Shown here piece by piece: positions 37,610-46,177 of a stretch of DNA of 64,000 nt; positions within the stretch are counted from its first letter, which is position 1; each line of letters opens with the position of its first letter. This DNA comes from JAGDZR01 sp049115695. GTDB lineage: Bacteria; Bacteroidota; Bacteroidia; Cytophagales; Cyclobacteriaceae. The DNA is taken from assembly GCA_049115695.1 (NCBI GenBank), contig JAGDZR010000003.1, positions 186,001-250,000 on the forward strand. The letters run 5' to 3'. The translations under genes and the position numbers were made by a program. Under the pieces are notes generated by a model, which did not search any database, had not been told where the DNA came from, and was given only the letters and a program-made list of their open reading frames with translations.

Positions 37610-38509
37610 ATGAAATCGACGATAAACCTTCTGACAATTTTATTTTCTGGACTGCTAATCATATCATGTTCTACACCGAAAAGTGAGGAATCTAAAGTAT
37701 CAGAACCGGAAAAAGAGAACCGCATGGGCGGGTTGGCACTGTATACCGTTCGTGATGATATGGGAAAAGATCCGCTGGCAACTCTGAAGGCAGTGGCTGA
37801 TGCCGGATACAAATTTATTGAGGCTGCTTCATATGACAGTGGAAGATTCTATGGCATGGAACCTGAAGAATTTAAAATGAAATCGGAAGAACTGGGGTTG
37901 ACACCAATAAGTACTCACCAGGGAAGCGTAACCCTGGACAATGCAGATGAAATGATCGCAGATGTGAAAGCTGCTGGATTCAAATACTTTGTAATTCCTG
38001 TTCCGCCAATGGGTCATTTTAGCTTTGATCCGGAAACGCGCACACTCAATATGAGTGATTCAGTCGAGTTGATTACCGATATTTTGAATACTATCGGTCA
38101 GAAATGCAAAGAGCAGGGGATCGAAATGCTATATCACAATCATGCATTCGAGTTTGAACCCAATTCAAGAGGAATTGTGCCGATGGATTACTTCCTGGAG
38201 AACATAGATCAGGAAGTCGCTAATTTTCAGATGGATCTATATTGGACTACTGCAGCCGGAAAAGATCCTGTTGATTACTTTGAAAAGTATCCAGGCAGAT
38301 TCAAAATTTGGCATGTGAAAGACATGGATGAAGAAGGAAAATTTGCTCCGGTGGGTAAAGGGAAGATTGATTTTGCCAGAATACTAGCGCAGAAAGAGCT
38401 GTCCGGAATGGAGTATTACCATGTCGAGCAAGATCGAACTTTTGATATAGCTCCTTTAGAAGCCATAAAGATTAGCATGGAAGGCTTGAAAGGGCATGGG
38501 TTTAATTAG
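37610..38509 (+). CDS. Sugar phosphate isomerase/epimerase-like TIM-barrel lipoprotein
   Basis: 299 residues from the ATG at 37610, which opens a lipoprotein signal (LLTILFSGLLIISC); an in-frame ATG at 37559 adds 17 polar residues before it. The body is an AP-endonuclease-2/xylose isomerase-like barrel: GLALYTVRDDMGKDPLATL, EEFKMKSEELGLTPISTHQG, EMLYHNHAFEFE and WHVKDMDEEGKFAPVGKGKI. Exported lipoprotein members of this family are common in Bacteroidota carbohydrate-related loci; the substrate is unknown. It lies between the two degraded RluA-N copies. Confidence 0.88.
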   Translation: MKSTINLLTILFSGLLIISCSTPKSEESKVSEPEKENRMGGLALYTVRDDMGKDPLATLKAVADAGYKFIEAASYDSGRFYGMEPEEFKMKSEELGLTPISTHQGSVTLDNADEMIADVKAAGFKYFVIPVPPMGHFSFDPETRTLNMSDSVELITDILNTIGQKCKEQGIEMLYHNHAFEFEPNSRGIVPMDYFLENIDQEVANFQMDLYWTTAAGKDPVDYFEKYPGRFKIWHVKDMDEEGKFAPVGKGKIDFARILAQKELSGMEYYHVEQDRTFDIAPLEAIKISMEGLKGHGFN

Positions 38510-38590
38510 AATGGAAAACAGTGGTTATCCAGAAACAAGTGGAATCAAAATTATTTAACCGTTGAGTTCTGAGCAATCAGGACTCATTTT

Positions 38591-39202
38591 ATGTCAATCG
38601 TAATCAAAGTCAAGCAGGTTCAACGGTTGTTCGATCGGCTTGAGATAGAAACTGAAAATGTAAAGCATGCCACAGGTATGCACTGCCTTACGGGTTGTGG
38701 CAATTGCTGCATGAAACCAGATATTGAAGCATCGGTACTGGAATTTTTGCCATTTGCGTTTGACCTATTTCTTAAAAGACAAACAGAGCTATTTAAAATA
38801 AGACTGGAAGATTCAGGTAGTATATGTCTTTTGTTCAATCCATTGAGTGTTGCATCCAATACGGATTATCAGCAGGGAAAATGCGGCGAATACGCCAACA
38901 GAGGTTTGATTTGCCGACTTTTTGGCTATGCTACTATACGAGATAAAAACGGGCAAAATGTCCTGTCTACCTGTAAATGGATCAAAACAACCCAGCTCGA
39001 AGAAGTAGCAATAGCTCAATCTTTGATTGTCAAAAAACAGGTACCTGGATTTCTTAATTATTATCAACGGCTGGTACAAATTGACTTCAAGCTAAGTCAG
39101 GAGCTCTTACCAATTAACGAGGCGATCGGGCGTGCGATTGCAGAAGTTGAGCATTACTATCTGTACAGGCCGTTCCCTTATGGCCAAAGGAAAATCGCTT
39201 AA
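38591..39202 (+). CDS. YkgJ-family cysteine cluster protein
   Basis: 203 residues. The cysteine pattern is HCLTGCGNCCMKPDIE near residue 30, KCGEYANRGLICRLFGY near residue 95 and STCKWIK near 118, matching the YkgJ/CxxCxxCC family thought to bind zinc or an iron-sulphur cluster. The function is unknown. It starts 81 bases after the sugar isomerase gene on the same strand and ends 46 bases before the third RluA-N fragment. Confidence 0.85.
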   Translation: MSIVIKVKQVQRLFDRLEIETENVKHATGMHCLTGCGNCCMKPDIEASVLEFLPFAFDLFLKRQTELFKIRLEDSGSICLLFNPLSVASNTDYQQGKCGEYANRGLICRLFGYATIRDKNGQNVLSTCKWIKTTQLEEVAIAQSLIVKKQVPGFLNYYQRLVQIDFKLSQELLPINEAIGRAIAEVEHYYLYRPFPYGQRKIA

Positions 39203-39248
39203 TACTTGATCCCTCCACGTTGATATCCTTGCTCAGAATGGTGGCAAG

Positions 39249-39308
39249 TTCTATCCACCATGCACACACAAGTGATCCTATTTTGAGACATATGTTAAAT
39301 GGGTTGGT
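39249..39308 (+). pseudogene. Short fragment of the RluA-N gene 3' end
   Basis: About 60 bases match 34042-34104 of the intact gene. The last 35 bases (from TGATCCTATTTTGAG through GGGTTGG) are identical, and there is a two-base deletion upstream. The words just before it (39234-39246) may correspond to the AEFWW region with a large internal gap. This is the third copy of this gene end within 6 kb, all in the same orientation. Confidence 0.85.
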
Positions 39309-39414
39309 GCACTCTCCAGTGTAGCAATATTCATAACGCAAGCCTGCTTTTCCCGTACGGAACTTGTAAGTTTAATACAATGAAGAACTATTTATAGGGA
39401 CCTGATGACTTAAA

Positions 39415-40479
39415 ATGGTAGCTATTCTGTTGATCACAACCATTCACGCATGGTTTTTTGCCATTATTCTGTGGAAATTCAAGAAGCAAAAGGACCTTTC
39501 TGATTTCGTTTTAATCATTTGGTTCATTTTCATAGGGCTGCACAGTTCTTCTTTCTTGTTCATTCATTACAGAGATGTCAACCTATTGAGTATTGCTTTT
39601 CCTTTTTTGCAAGGTCCTTTCCTCTATCTATACCTATTGAGTAAGGTGAAAAAACCTGTCAGGTTAAGCAATCGACACGTACTACATGTTTTACCCTTTT
39701 TAATTTTTGTTGGTTATCAATATTATCAGGTGCTTAGCAATCCTTTGTTAGCAAATGAGCATCAACATTATGTCAATTTCATTACCATATCAAACCCGTT
39801 TGGGATACTGTTTGTAGTACAGTTGGCCGTCTATCTGTTTTTGAGCTATCAATTGAGTAGAAGGAACAATCACCACAGCGTATGGTTAAAAACACTGGTT
39901 TTTTCAATCATGATTATTTGGTTGTCCTCTACTTCATCCATGTTTTTTCCTAATGTAAATGACCATGCAATTCAAATGAAGTTTGACGTTTTCATATTCG
40001 TTGTGCTCACCATCTTTGTTTATTTAGCCAGCTACCTGGGATTGAAAGAAAACATATTACCTGTAGCAAAAAAGGCAAGCAAGTATGAGAAGAATGTCCT
40101 CTCGAATGTTGAATCCGAAAAAATTTGGACGGATCTTCAAAAGTTGATGGAAGAAGAACAGTTATTTATCAAAGCGGACTTGAGTCTAAACAAGCTATCT
40201 GATCAAATAGATACAAGCCTAAACAAGCTTTCACAGGTTATCAATCAACAATCCCATCAAACATTCAATGATTATATCAATAGCTATCGTGTTAATCATG
40301 CTAAAGAAATGATCAGGAATCCTTCTAATTTAACCTTGTTGGCGATCGCTTACGCATCAGGTTTCAGTTCTAAATCAACATTCAATCGTGCCTTTAAGAA
40401 AGCTACAGGCATAACACCATCCGAATACCTCAAAAAAGAAGTCTCATCTCATAGGATGACGCGAAATGAAGTGATATAA
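39415..40479 (+). CDS. AraC-family regulator with seven-helix membrane domain
   Basis: 354 residues. The first roughly 210 residues hold about seven hydrophobic helices (beginning MVAILLITTIHAWFFAIIL). The C-terminus is an AraC helix-turn-helix domain: LSLNKLSDQIDTSLNKLSQV, AIAYASGFSSKSTFNRAFK and ATGITPSEYLKK. The next gene begins 26 bases downstream on the same strand and may be co-transcribed. The signal and targets are unknown. Confidence 0.88.
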   Translation: MVAILLITTIHAWFFAIILWKFKKQKDLSDFVLIIWFIFIGLHSSSFLFIHYRDVNLLSIAFPFLQGPFLYLYLLSKVKKPVRLSNRHVLHVLPFLIFVGYQYYQVLSNPLLANEHQHYVNFITISNPFGILFVVQLAVYLFLSYQLSRRNNHHSVWLKTLVFSIMIIWLSSTSSMFFPNVNDHAIQMKFDVFIFVVLTIFVYLASYLGLKENILPVAKKASKYEKNVLSNVESEKIWTDLQKLMEEEQLFIKADLSLNKLSDQIDTSLNKLSQVINQQSHQTFNDYINSYRVNHAKEMIRNPSNLTLLAIAYASGFSSKSTFNRAFKKATGITPSEYLKKEVSSHRMTRNEVI

Positions 40480-40505
40480 CATCTTTATTTGACTCAAAAA
40501 GCATC

Positions 40506-42008
40506 ATGAAAAGACTTCTTACGATTAGTTTAATCTCGATAACGATGAGCAGTTTAGGACAAGTTGGAAAATCCGAAGACTTGTTTTCGTTGTATTCGAC
40601 ATCACGAATTACCGAAGACAGGGGTTTATCTCGTGGAGCGGGTTGGGGAGATATGAATGGTGATGGATTGCCAGACCTGTATGTGGGCAATTCAAAGGGT
40701 CAATGGAACTTTTTATATCAAAACCATAAGGGTGGATACCTGGAGAAACTCACGGAAGATTACGGTAACACATTTGCCGAGTCGGTGATGCATGGAGGAG
40801 CCACTCAGGGAGTCAATTGGGTAGATTATGACAATGATGGGGACCTGGATCTTTATCTCTGCAGCAGAGGAAAGGAACCCAACCTTCTTTTTCAGAATGA
40901 CAGTCTCAAGCGATTTGTTCGGGTGTGGGATCACCCTCTAACTGCAGATAGTATAAGTGCCTCTATGGCTTGCTGGGCAGATATTGAGGGAGATGGGGAT
41001 TTGGATGTATTAATGGTAGGTTATCGTTACAATGGTAACATTGTCTTTGAAAATTTAGGTGATGGTGATTTTAGACGAAAGGATAATCACCCTTTGTCTG
41101 CAGGTGAAGGTAGAGGTAGGAATTGTACATGTGGGGATGCCAACAATGATGGGCTCCCGGAGTTTTACATTGCAAATGCCCGAAAACCAAATGAGTACTA
41201 TATTAATAATGGAAACTGGGAGTTTGAGACGTTGACTGAGGGGCTTATGATAGAAGATCTTGGATATGCATATGGTTCTTCATGGGCGGATTTTGACAAT
41301 GATGGTGACCTGGATATTTTCCTTACCAATTTTGATAAGGAAAACTTTCTTTTTGTCAATGATGGTCAGGGCAATTTTGAGCCTATGAAAGAGAGTGCGT
41401 TGTTAGGAAAGCAAGGGGGAGCATCCAAAGGACAGAGCTGGGGAGATTATGACAATGATGGAGATTTGGACCTTTATATTGGCAATGGCACCTACGGAGC
41501 TGATATGCGTAATTTCCTGTACCTGAATGATGGTCAGGGAAATTTCGAAAAGATAGTTGAAGACAAGATTATGCAGCATGCAGACACCTCTGCAGCGGTA
41601 GCTCACGCGGATTTTGATCGTGATGGGGATCTAGATCTATTCGTGGCTAATTGGGGCAGCAATGACCAATTGAACAGACTGTATGTCAACAATAGTGCAG
41701 GCAACAATTGGATTTCTTTTCGCTTATCCGCCACTGAGTCCAATTCATACGGTATTGGCACCAGGGTTCAATTGATTTCAGCAACAGATGGCGACCAGAA
41801 TAGTACACAATATCGATGGATGTACCCTGTTACCGGATATGCCGGACAAAATGATTACGAACTTCATTTTGGGTTGGGACTTACTGAAGCCATAAAGTCA
41901 ATTACAGTGTTTTGGCCCTCCGGAAAAATTGATAATTACAACTCTGATATTCAGATCAATCAGCATTACTTATTAAAGGAAGGTATAGGGGTTGAAATCA
42001 TTGAATAA
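40506..42008 (+). CDS. Exported FG-GAP/VCBS-repeat protein with ASPIC/UnbV domain (CRTAC1-like)
   Basis: 500 residues with a signal peptide (about 1-19). Repeated calcium-binding motifs of the type DYDNDGDLDLY, DFDNDGDLDIF, DYDNDGDLDLYIG and DFDRDGDLDLF form an integrin-like FG-GAP propeller. The last roughly 95 residues (NNWISFRLSATESNSYGIGT to ITVFWPSGK) are an ASPIC/UnbV domain, as in CRTAC1-like proteins. There is no T9SS tail. It is probably a calcium-dependent surface or periplasmic binding protein. It follows the AraC gene by 26 bases. Confidence 0.88.
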   Translation: MKRLLTISLISITMSSLGQVGKSEDLFSLYSTSRITEDRGLSRGAGWGDMNGDGLPDLYVGNSKGQWNFLYQNHKGGYLEKLTEDYGNTFAESVMHGGATQGVNWVDYDNDGDLDLYLCSRGKEPNLLFQNDSLKRFVRVWDHPLTADSISASMACWADIEGDGDLDVLMVGYRYNGNIVFENLGDGDFRRKDNHPLSAGEGRGRNCTCGDANNDGLPEFYIANARKPNEYYINNGNWEFETLTEGLMIEDLGYAYGSSWADFDNDGDLDIFLTNFDKENFLFVNDGQGNFEPMKESALLGKQGGASKGQSWGDYDNDGDLDLYIGNGTYGADMRNFLYLNDGQGNFEKIVEDKIMQHADTSAAVAHADFDRDGDLDLFVANWGSNDQLNRLYVNNSAGNNWISFRLSATESNSYGIGTRVQLISATDGDQNSTQYRWMYPVTGYAGQNDYELHFGLGLTEAIKSITVFWPSGKIDNYNSDIQINQHYLLKEGIGVEIIE

Positions 42009-42143
42009 TCGCTTGCGGTAATGAGGCCTGTAGAATTGTCGATAGATTATAGCATTATCAAATCGAGTATTTATTACTGTATACTTGGATGAAAGTAAGG
42101 GAATTGTCAAGGCCAAAACTCACCCGACACTAAGGAGAAGCTA

Positions 42144-43565
42144 CTAAGCGGTTAGTTTCCGAAGCATTCCGCTGAAAACATAATCATGAAGCGGAGAAAC
42201 CGCATACCAGTACAACCTACCAAGTACTCCTTTAGGTCGAAAAGTAGCCGTCTGGCTTAGCTGCTCCTGATCGATTTTCAATTCCAACCAGGCTTCTCCC
42301 GGTAGTTTCATTTCTGCAAACAATAGTAATCTTCCCTCATCCTTGTTGGCATACAATACTCTCCAAAAGTCAATAGCATCACCCACAGACAGAGAAGAAG
42401 TATTTGTTCTTCCTCGTCTCAACCCCACACCACCAAACAATCTATCCAGAAAGCCTCTCAATTTCCATAAAAAATCAGCATGATACCATCCTGTGGAGCC
42501 TCCAATATTCCAAATCTTGTTTTTCGTCTTGTTAATACTTGTGATTTTGGCATACCGCTGATCTACGAAGCAACCGAAAGTAGGAACTTTAATATAGTCT
42601 GAAACATTGAAATCTATTTCGCCACTGACAAACGAGTCCTTCCAACTTGACACAATCTGATTGCTTTCAATTTTTCTAAAGGCATTCCGTAAACTTTGCT
42701 GATAAGTAAGTGGTTTGATGCCAAGTTTATCCAACAGGTTTTCTCCTTTGCAAGTCACCTCAACTTTCATGCTGTCCACCAGTGCCATTGCCAACTTAAA
42801 TGGGGTAGAAGTGACAAAATACAGCCAGTATGAAGATAGGCGGGGTGTCATTACGGGCACTGTAAGAATTGTCCGTTTTAAGTGTCTAACCTTCGCCAAT
42901 CCCAGCAGCATTTCCTTGTAGGTCAAGACGTCTGGTCCTCCAATATCATAGACTTTTCCTTGTAACTCAGTATGAACCAAGCATTGAAAAAGAGTTTCTA
43001 TAACATCGTGAATACTAATAGGTTGAGCGCGAGTATTCAACCATTTTGGAGCCACCATAATGGGCAACTTTTCAACCAGGTCTCTTATGATCTCAAATGA
43101 GGCACTTCCTGAACCGATGATAATGCCGGATCTTAAAATGGTAAGTCGATAATTATCCTTAGATATCAATTCATTTTCGACATTCATTCTGGACCTAAGG
43201 TGTTTCGAAAGGGCATTTTCATTGGAAATTCCACTGAGATAAATGACATGGTCGACACATGTCCCGTTCAATGCTCTTTTGAAATTTCTGGCAGAATTAA
43301 TTTCAAGCTGTTCATAGTCCTTTGCCGATGACATAGAATGCACCAGATAGTAGGCGGCATTGATGTCGTTTGGGATGTTCTTTAATGTTTCGTAGTTCAA
43401 CAAATCACCCTCTATCACTGTAATTTGTCTTTTTGGGATTGCTCGCGGCGGCTCAAACCTTTTTCGATCCCTTACAAGGCATACGACCGAGTGCCCTTGA
43501 TTGATAAGTACCGGCAGCAATCTCTTTCCAATGTAACCATTGGCACCTGTCAATAGTACTTTCAT
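42144..43565 (-). CDS. SDR-family (NmrA/YbjT-like) protein with C-terminal DUF2867, copy 1
   Basis: 473 residues. The N-terminus has the Rossmann motif LLTGANGYIGKRLLP, then tracts such as YYLVHSMSS, LRSGIIIGSGSASFEIIRDL and VYDIGGPDVLTY of atypical SDR proteins. The last roughly 150 residues are the DUF2867 domain (RIWNIGGSTGWY-like tract and LLFAEMKLPGEAWLELKI). A paralogue of identical length lies at 62536-63957, with roughly seven residues in ten the same by eye. The stop of the membrane protein gene upstream overlaps its start by four bases. It is likely an NAD(P)-dependent redox enzyme; the substrate is unknown. Confidence 0.88.
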   Translation of the reverse strand: MKVLLTGANGYIGKRLLPVLINQGHSVVCLVRDRKRFEPPRAIPKRQITVIEGDLLNYETLKNIPNDINAAYYLVHSMSSAKDYEQLEINSARNFKRALNGTCVDHVIYLSGISNENALSKHLRSRMNVENELISKDNYRLTILRSGIIIGSGSASFEIIRDLVEKLPIMVAPKWLNTRAQPISIHDVIETLFQCLVHTELQGKVYDIGGPDVLTYKEMLLGLAKVRHLKRTILTVPVMTPRLSSYWLYFVTSTPFKLAMALVDSMKVEVTCKGENLLDKLGIKPLTYQQSLRNAFRKIESNQIVSSWKDSFVSGEIDFNVSDYIKVPTFGCFVDQRYAKITSINKTKNKIWNIGGSTGWYHADFLWKLRGFLDRLFGGVGLRRGRTNTSSLSVGDAIDFWRVLYANKDEGRLLLFAEMKLPGEAWLELKIDQEQLSQTATFRPKGVLGRLYWYAVSPLHDYVFSGMLRKLTA

Positions 43566-44023
43566 TTGACACTAACGGCAAAATCCTTTTTAAGCCAAAT
43601 CACCGACATATGGGTAAACAAAATTCCACTGGCCAATGACTCAATCAATATCAAGGCAGATATATTCCAATTGTTCATATGCATTCCTTGAACTTCTTCC
43701 AATTGGATCTGAGTGAGGAATGCTGGGTGTGTTACAAGGAAGATTTGAATAAACCCGGTAAATCCGACTGAAGTAAACAGCGCTACCAAAGCTCCGGTAG
43801 CATATCCATTCAAAAAATTAAATCCTTGAATGTCCGCTTTCTTAGCTGACTTTATTGAAGAGAATACACCTGCAAAGAGTATGAAAGCATTTAGTATTCT
43901 TAATTCAACATTGTGGACCAAATCTAAAGCGGATATAATAGAGAAAAACGCTATTAGCGAAGCGATGATTAATACGCCATGACGGATAATATTCAATTCA
44001 AAAGTTTTCATGATCTTGTTCAT
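43562..44023 (-). CDS. Four-helix membrane protein coupled to the SDR gene (DUF4199-like)
   Basis: 153 residues with four hydrophobic helices at about residues 15-35, 41-58, 73-97 and 123-145, and short charged loops. The layout resembles the DUF4199 membrane family of Bacteroidota, but I am not certain. Its stop and the SDR start overlap as ATGA. The same pairing recurs at the right end of the window: the last residues WLKKDFAVSVK here match LKKDIAVTAHR at 63965-64000. Confidence 0.7.
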   Translation of the reverse strand: MNKIMKTFELNIIRHGVLIIASLIAFFSIISALDLVHNVELRILNAFILFAGVFSSIKSAKKADIQGFNFLNGYATGALVALFTSVGFTGFIQIFLVTHPAFLTQIQLEEVQGMHMNNWNISALILIESLASGILFTHMSVIWLKKDFAVSVK

Positions 44024-44086
44024 TATTCAATAGATCAACAAGCGCTAGTCTCAATTGTTTGCGAAAGAGCGTCAAAAGGGCCTGGA

Positions 44087-44239
44087 TTTATAATGATAAT
44101 CCACATTTTCAGCGCGATCTCCTAAACTGGTAACCCAGGTTGCTTTTTTGGTAACTTCAGGTCATTCTACACGCCAAAAATGATTCAGCTCACCTTATAG
44201 ACTTTCCATTCCCTTCGGTGCAATTAGCTGTGATCTCAT
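44087..44239 (-). pseudogene. GreA/GreB-family pseudogene fragment
   Basis: The minus-strand translation matches residues about 15-65 of the intact GreA/GreB-type protein at 59276-59791: RSQLIAPKGMESL, stop, GELNHFWRVE, stop, PEVTKKATWVTSLGDRAENV and DYHYK. Two in-frame stops interrupt it, and the rest of the gene is gone. The fragment comes from the N-terminal coiled coil only. By eye about 60 percent of aligned residues agree, so it is an older or more distant copy than the yaaA fragment. It lies just upstream of the first SDR/membrane protein pair. Confidence 0.85.
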
Positions 44240-44495
44240 GTTATAAGCGATCGCTTTTCAATATTAACCTTTTATCTATTCCTTCTATAAAGGCCAATGC
44301 ATACAGCCAGAATAGCAGTTTTGCGGTAACTCGAAAGCAAATAACAGCTTTTTACATGTCTCATATTTCATTGTTTGTTCAACATGCTTAGTAGGGTAAA
44401 AGAAATTGAATACATTTGAATTTGTAGAACTAAATCATAAGGAAGTGCAGATTGCCTTAGAAAATAGGCACACACAAACCTAATTTTTATAATAT

Positions 44496-45254
44496 ATGAG
44501 TCACGATATTTCTTTTTCCACAAAAAATGCCAAACAATATGCTAATCGTTATGGTGATATTGAAATGTGGAAAAATGCCCTGGAAGATGCAATTCCTTTC
44601 TATCATGTGAACGGAATGACCGAACCTTATCTACCTGCTATTCTAAATACAGATCCAGAGAATGTTACCTATTTGAAGTGGGGGTTTATTCCGTCCGAAT
44701 TTGCACCGCAAATTAAACGTAAGCCTATCAACACCTTAAAGGCAAGAAACGATAGGATCTTTACTGATAAAAGCATGTACAGGGAATCAGCAGAGTCACG
44801 AAGGTGCCTGGTGATGTTAGATGGTTTTTTTGATAATTATCATAAAGGAAAAAACGTATTTCCTCATTACGTTCGAATGAAGACCAAAGAGCCTTTTATG
44901 GTTGGTGGACTATGGCACACTTTCACTGATCCGTCGGACGAAGTAAAAACTGACACTGTTACTTTGGTTACTACACCTGCCAATAAGGAACTCGCCTGGA
45001 TTCATGACGAAGAGCCATATACTCCCGAATCAAGGATGTTTTTCATCATTGACAAAAAGGACGATGAGGCGTGGTTGCATGGAACTCCGGAAGAGGCCCA
45101 GGCTTTGCTTAAACCCCTTCCTGACGGTGTGTTGGAATATTATACATGCCAGCCACTCAAGACGGTTAAACTTCAGCACCGAATGTACCTCGGGAATGTA
45201 CCTGCGCTTTTAGAGCCTAAGCGATACAAAGAGTTGGAAGGCAAAACGAAATAA
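44496..45254 (+). CDS. SRAP (YedK/HMCES)-family protein lacking the catalytic Cys2
   Basis: 252 residues of the SOS-response-associated peptidase fold. Family landmarks are YLKWGFIPSE, INTLKARNDRIF, RRCLVMLDGFFDNYHKGK, PFMVGGLWHTF, TLVTTPANKELAWIH and ESRMFF. In active members Cys2, exposed after removal of Met1, forms a covalent bond to abasic DNA, helped by Asn, Glu and His. Here residue 2 is Ser (MSHDISF, where Bacteroidota relatives read MCYDISF), the NAR motif is KAR (Lys82) and the Glu of GFFE is Asp113; His170 remains. It cannot form the usual thiazolidine crosslink. It may be an inactive DNA-binding paralogue. Confidence 0.85.
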   Translation: MSHDISFSTKNAKQYANRYGDIEMWKNALEDAIPFYHVNGMTEPYLPAILNTDPENVTYLKWGFIPSEFAPQIKRKPINTLKARNDRIFTDKSMYRESAESRRCLVMLDGFFDNYHKGKNVFPHYVRMKTKEPFMVGGLWHTFTDPSDEVKTDTVTLVTTPANKELAWIHDEEPYTPESRMFFIIDKKDDEAWLHGTPEEAQALLKPLPDGVLEYYTCQPLKTVKLQHRMYLGNVPALLEPKRYKELEGKTK

Positions 45255-45619
45255 GCTGTTCCAGAGAATTGGCAAACTGCGTTGCAGTCTGCTCGAAAGT
45301 ACAAAATACAGGTTTGAATTATCCCTACTTAGTTGGGTAGGCACGTGTTACATATTGCCTACCATAACTATTTTATGAATAATATACATCAGTCTTGATA
45401 TAGTAGAAAAGAAAGGATAAAATCTCAAAGTAGTTGCCTGACGTTGTGCTATACAGGTAATTGCATCTTATAGCTTTGAGGTCCATCGCTTACACTTCGT
45501 TTTTTCACTACCATATGGATGCACCAACATACCGCGTCCACGGTATGGACAAATAGACTGCCCTTGGTATTGTACGCCTTTGAAGCGGCAGATAGCTTTA
45601 CATCAAAAAATAGGTTAGC
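45255..45619. promoter_or_regulatory. Intergenic region with an inverted repeat of operator type
   Basis: 365 bases without a gene. At 45323-45342 there is an inverted repeat with arms CCTAC and GTAGG around TTAGTTGG. It resembles the palindrome ahead of the holin gene at 50906-50925 in arm sequence, spacing and the GGC/GCC that follows it. It may be a shared regulatory site. A second hairpin-like word (TGCCTA against TAGGCA) follows directly. Nothing else is recognised. Confidence 0.35.
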
Positions 45620-46174
45620 ATGACTAAACTAAATATTCATCACCTTCTATTGATGATTGGCGTAGGGTGCTCACTATTCCTTTCAGGATGTGAAGAGGAT
45701 GTGATCACCAAGGATTACGATGATTTTTTATCCAAACCAGAATGGAACATTGATTACATCAAGTATGTTCATGCAGTGATCAGTACGGATGGCAATGCCA
45801 TTTATACCGGATCTGTCTTCTCTGACATCAGGTACTACAATGCCGGGAAGATTGTCAATAAAGATACTGCAATGAACATCTCAGGGGTTGACTACAATGG
45901 CCCAATTATGCATTTGTACGCAACCAATGATTCCGTCAATGTGAATGATGACATCCTTGAAATAATCCTTTATAAAGATACTGAAGTCGGACCAGGCAAT
46001 GACTGGCATACCATGACATGGTTTGGCTCACGGCTCAACAGGGCGCCCATAGATGATCCCGCCAAGGAGTACTATCTGGATGTCAGGGATGCAGATAATG
46101 GATTCACCTTGTACCTCAAAGGAGAAAATAACCCTCTGGATTTTGAAAAATTGATCACCATAGCAATCAACTAA
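45620..46174 (+). CDS. Lipoprotein of unknown function
   Basis: 184 residues. The signal ends in a lipobox (SLFLSGC, Cys24). The mature protein is acidic and beta-rich, with several Asn/Asp-Tyr patches and no domain I recognise. It lies three bases before the next exported protein gene, so the pair is probably one operon acting in the envelope. The Tyr- and Trp-rich extended strands suggest a beta-sandwich or binding fold. Confidence 0.65.
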   Translation: MTKLNIHHLLLMIGVGCSLFLSGCEEDVITKDYDDFLSKPEWNIDYIKYVHAVISTDGNAIYTGSVFSDIRYYNAGKIVNKDTAMNISGVDYNGPIMHLYATNDSVNVNDDILEIILYKDTEVGPGNDWHTMTWFGSRLNRAPIDDPAKEYYLDVRDADNGFTLYLKGENNPLDFEKLITIAIN

Positions 46175-46177
46175 TCA

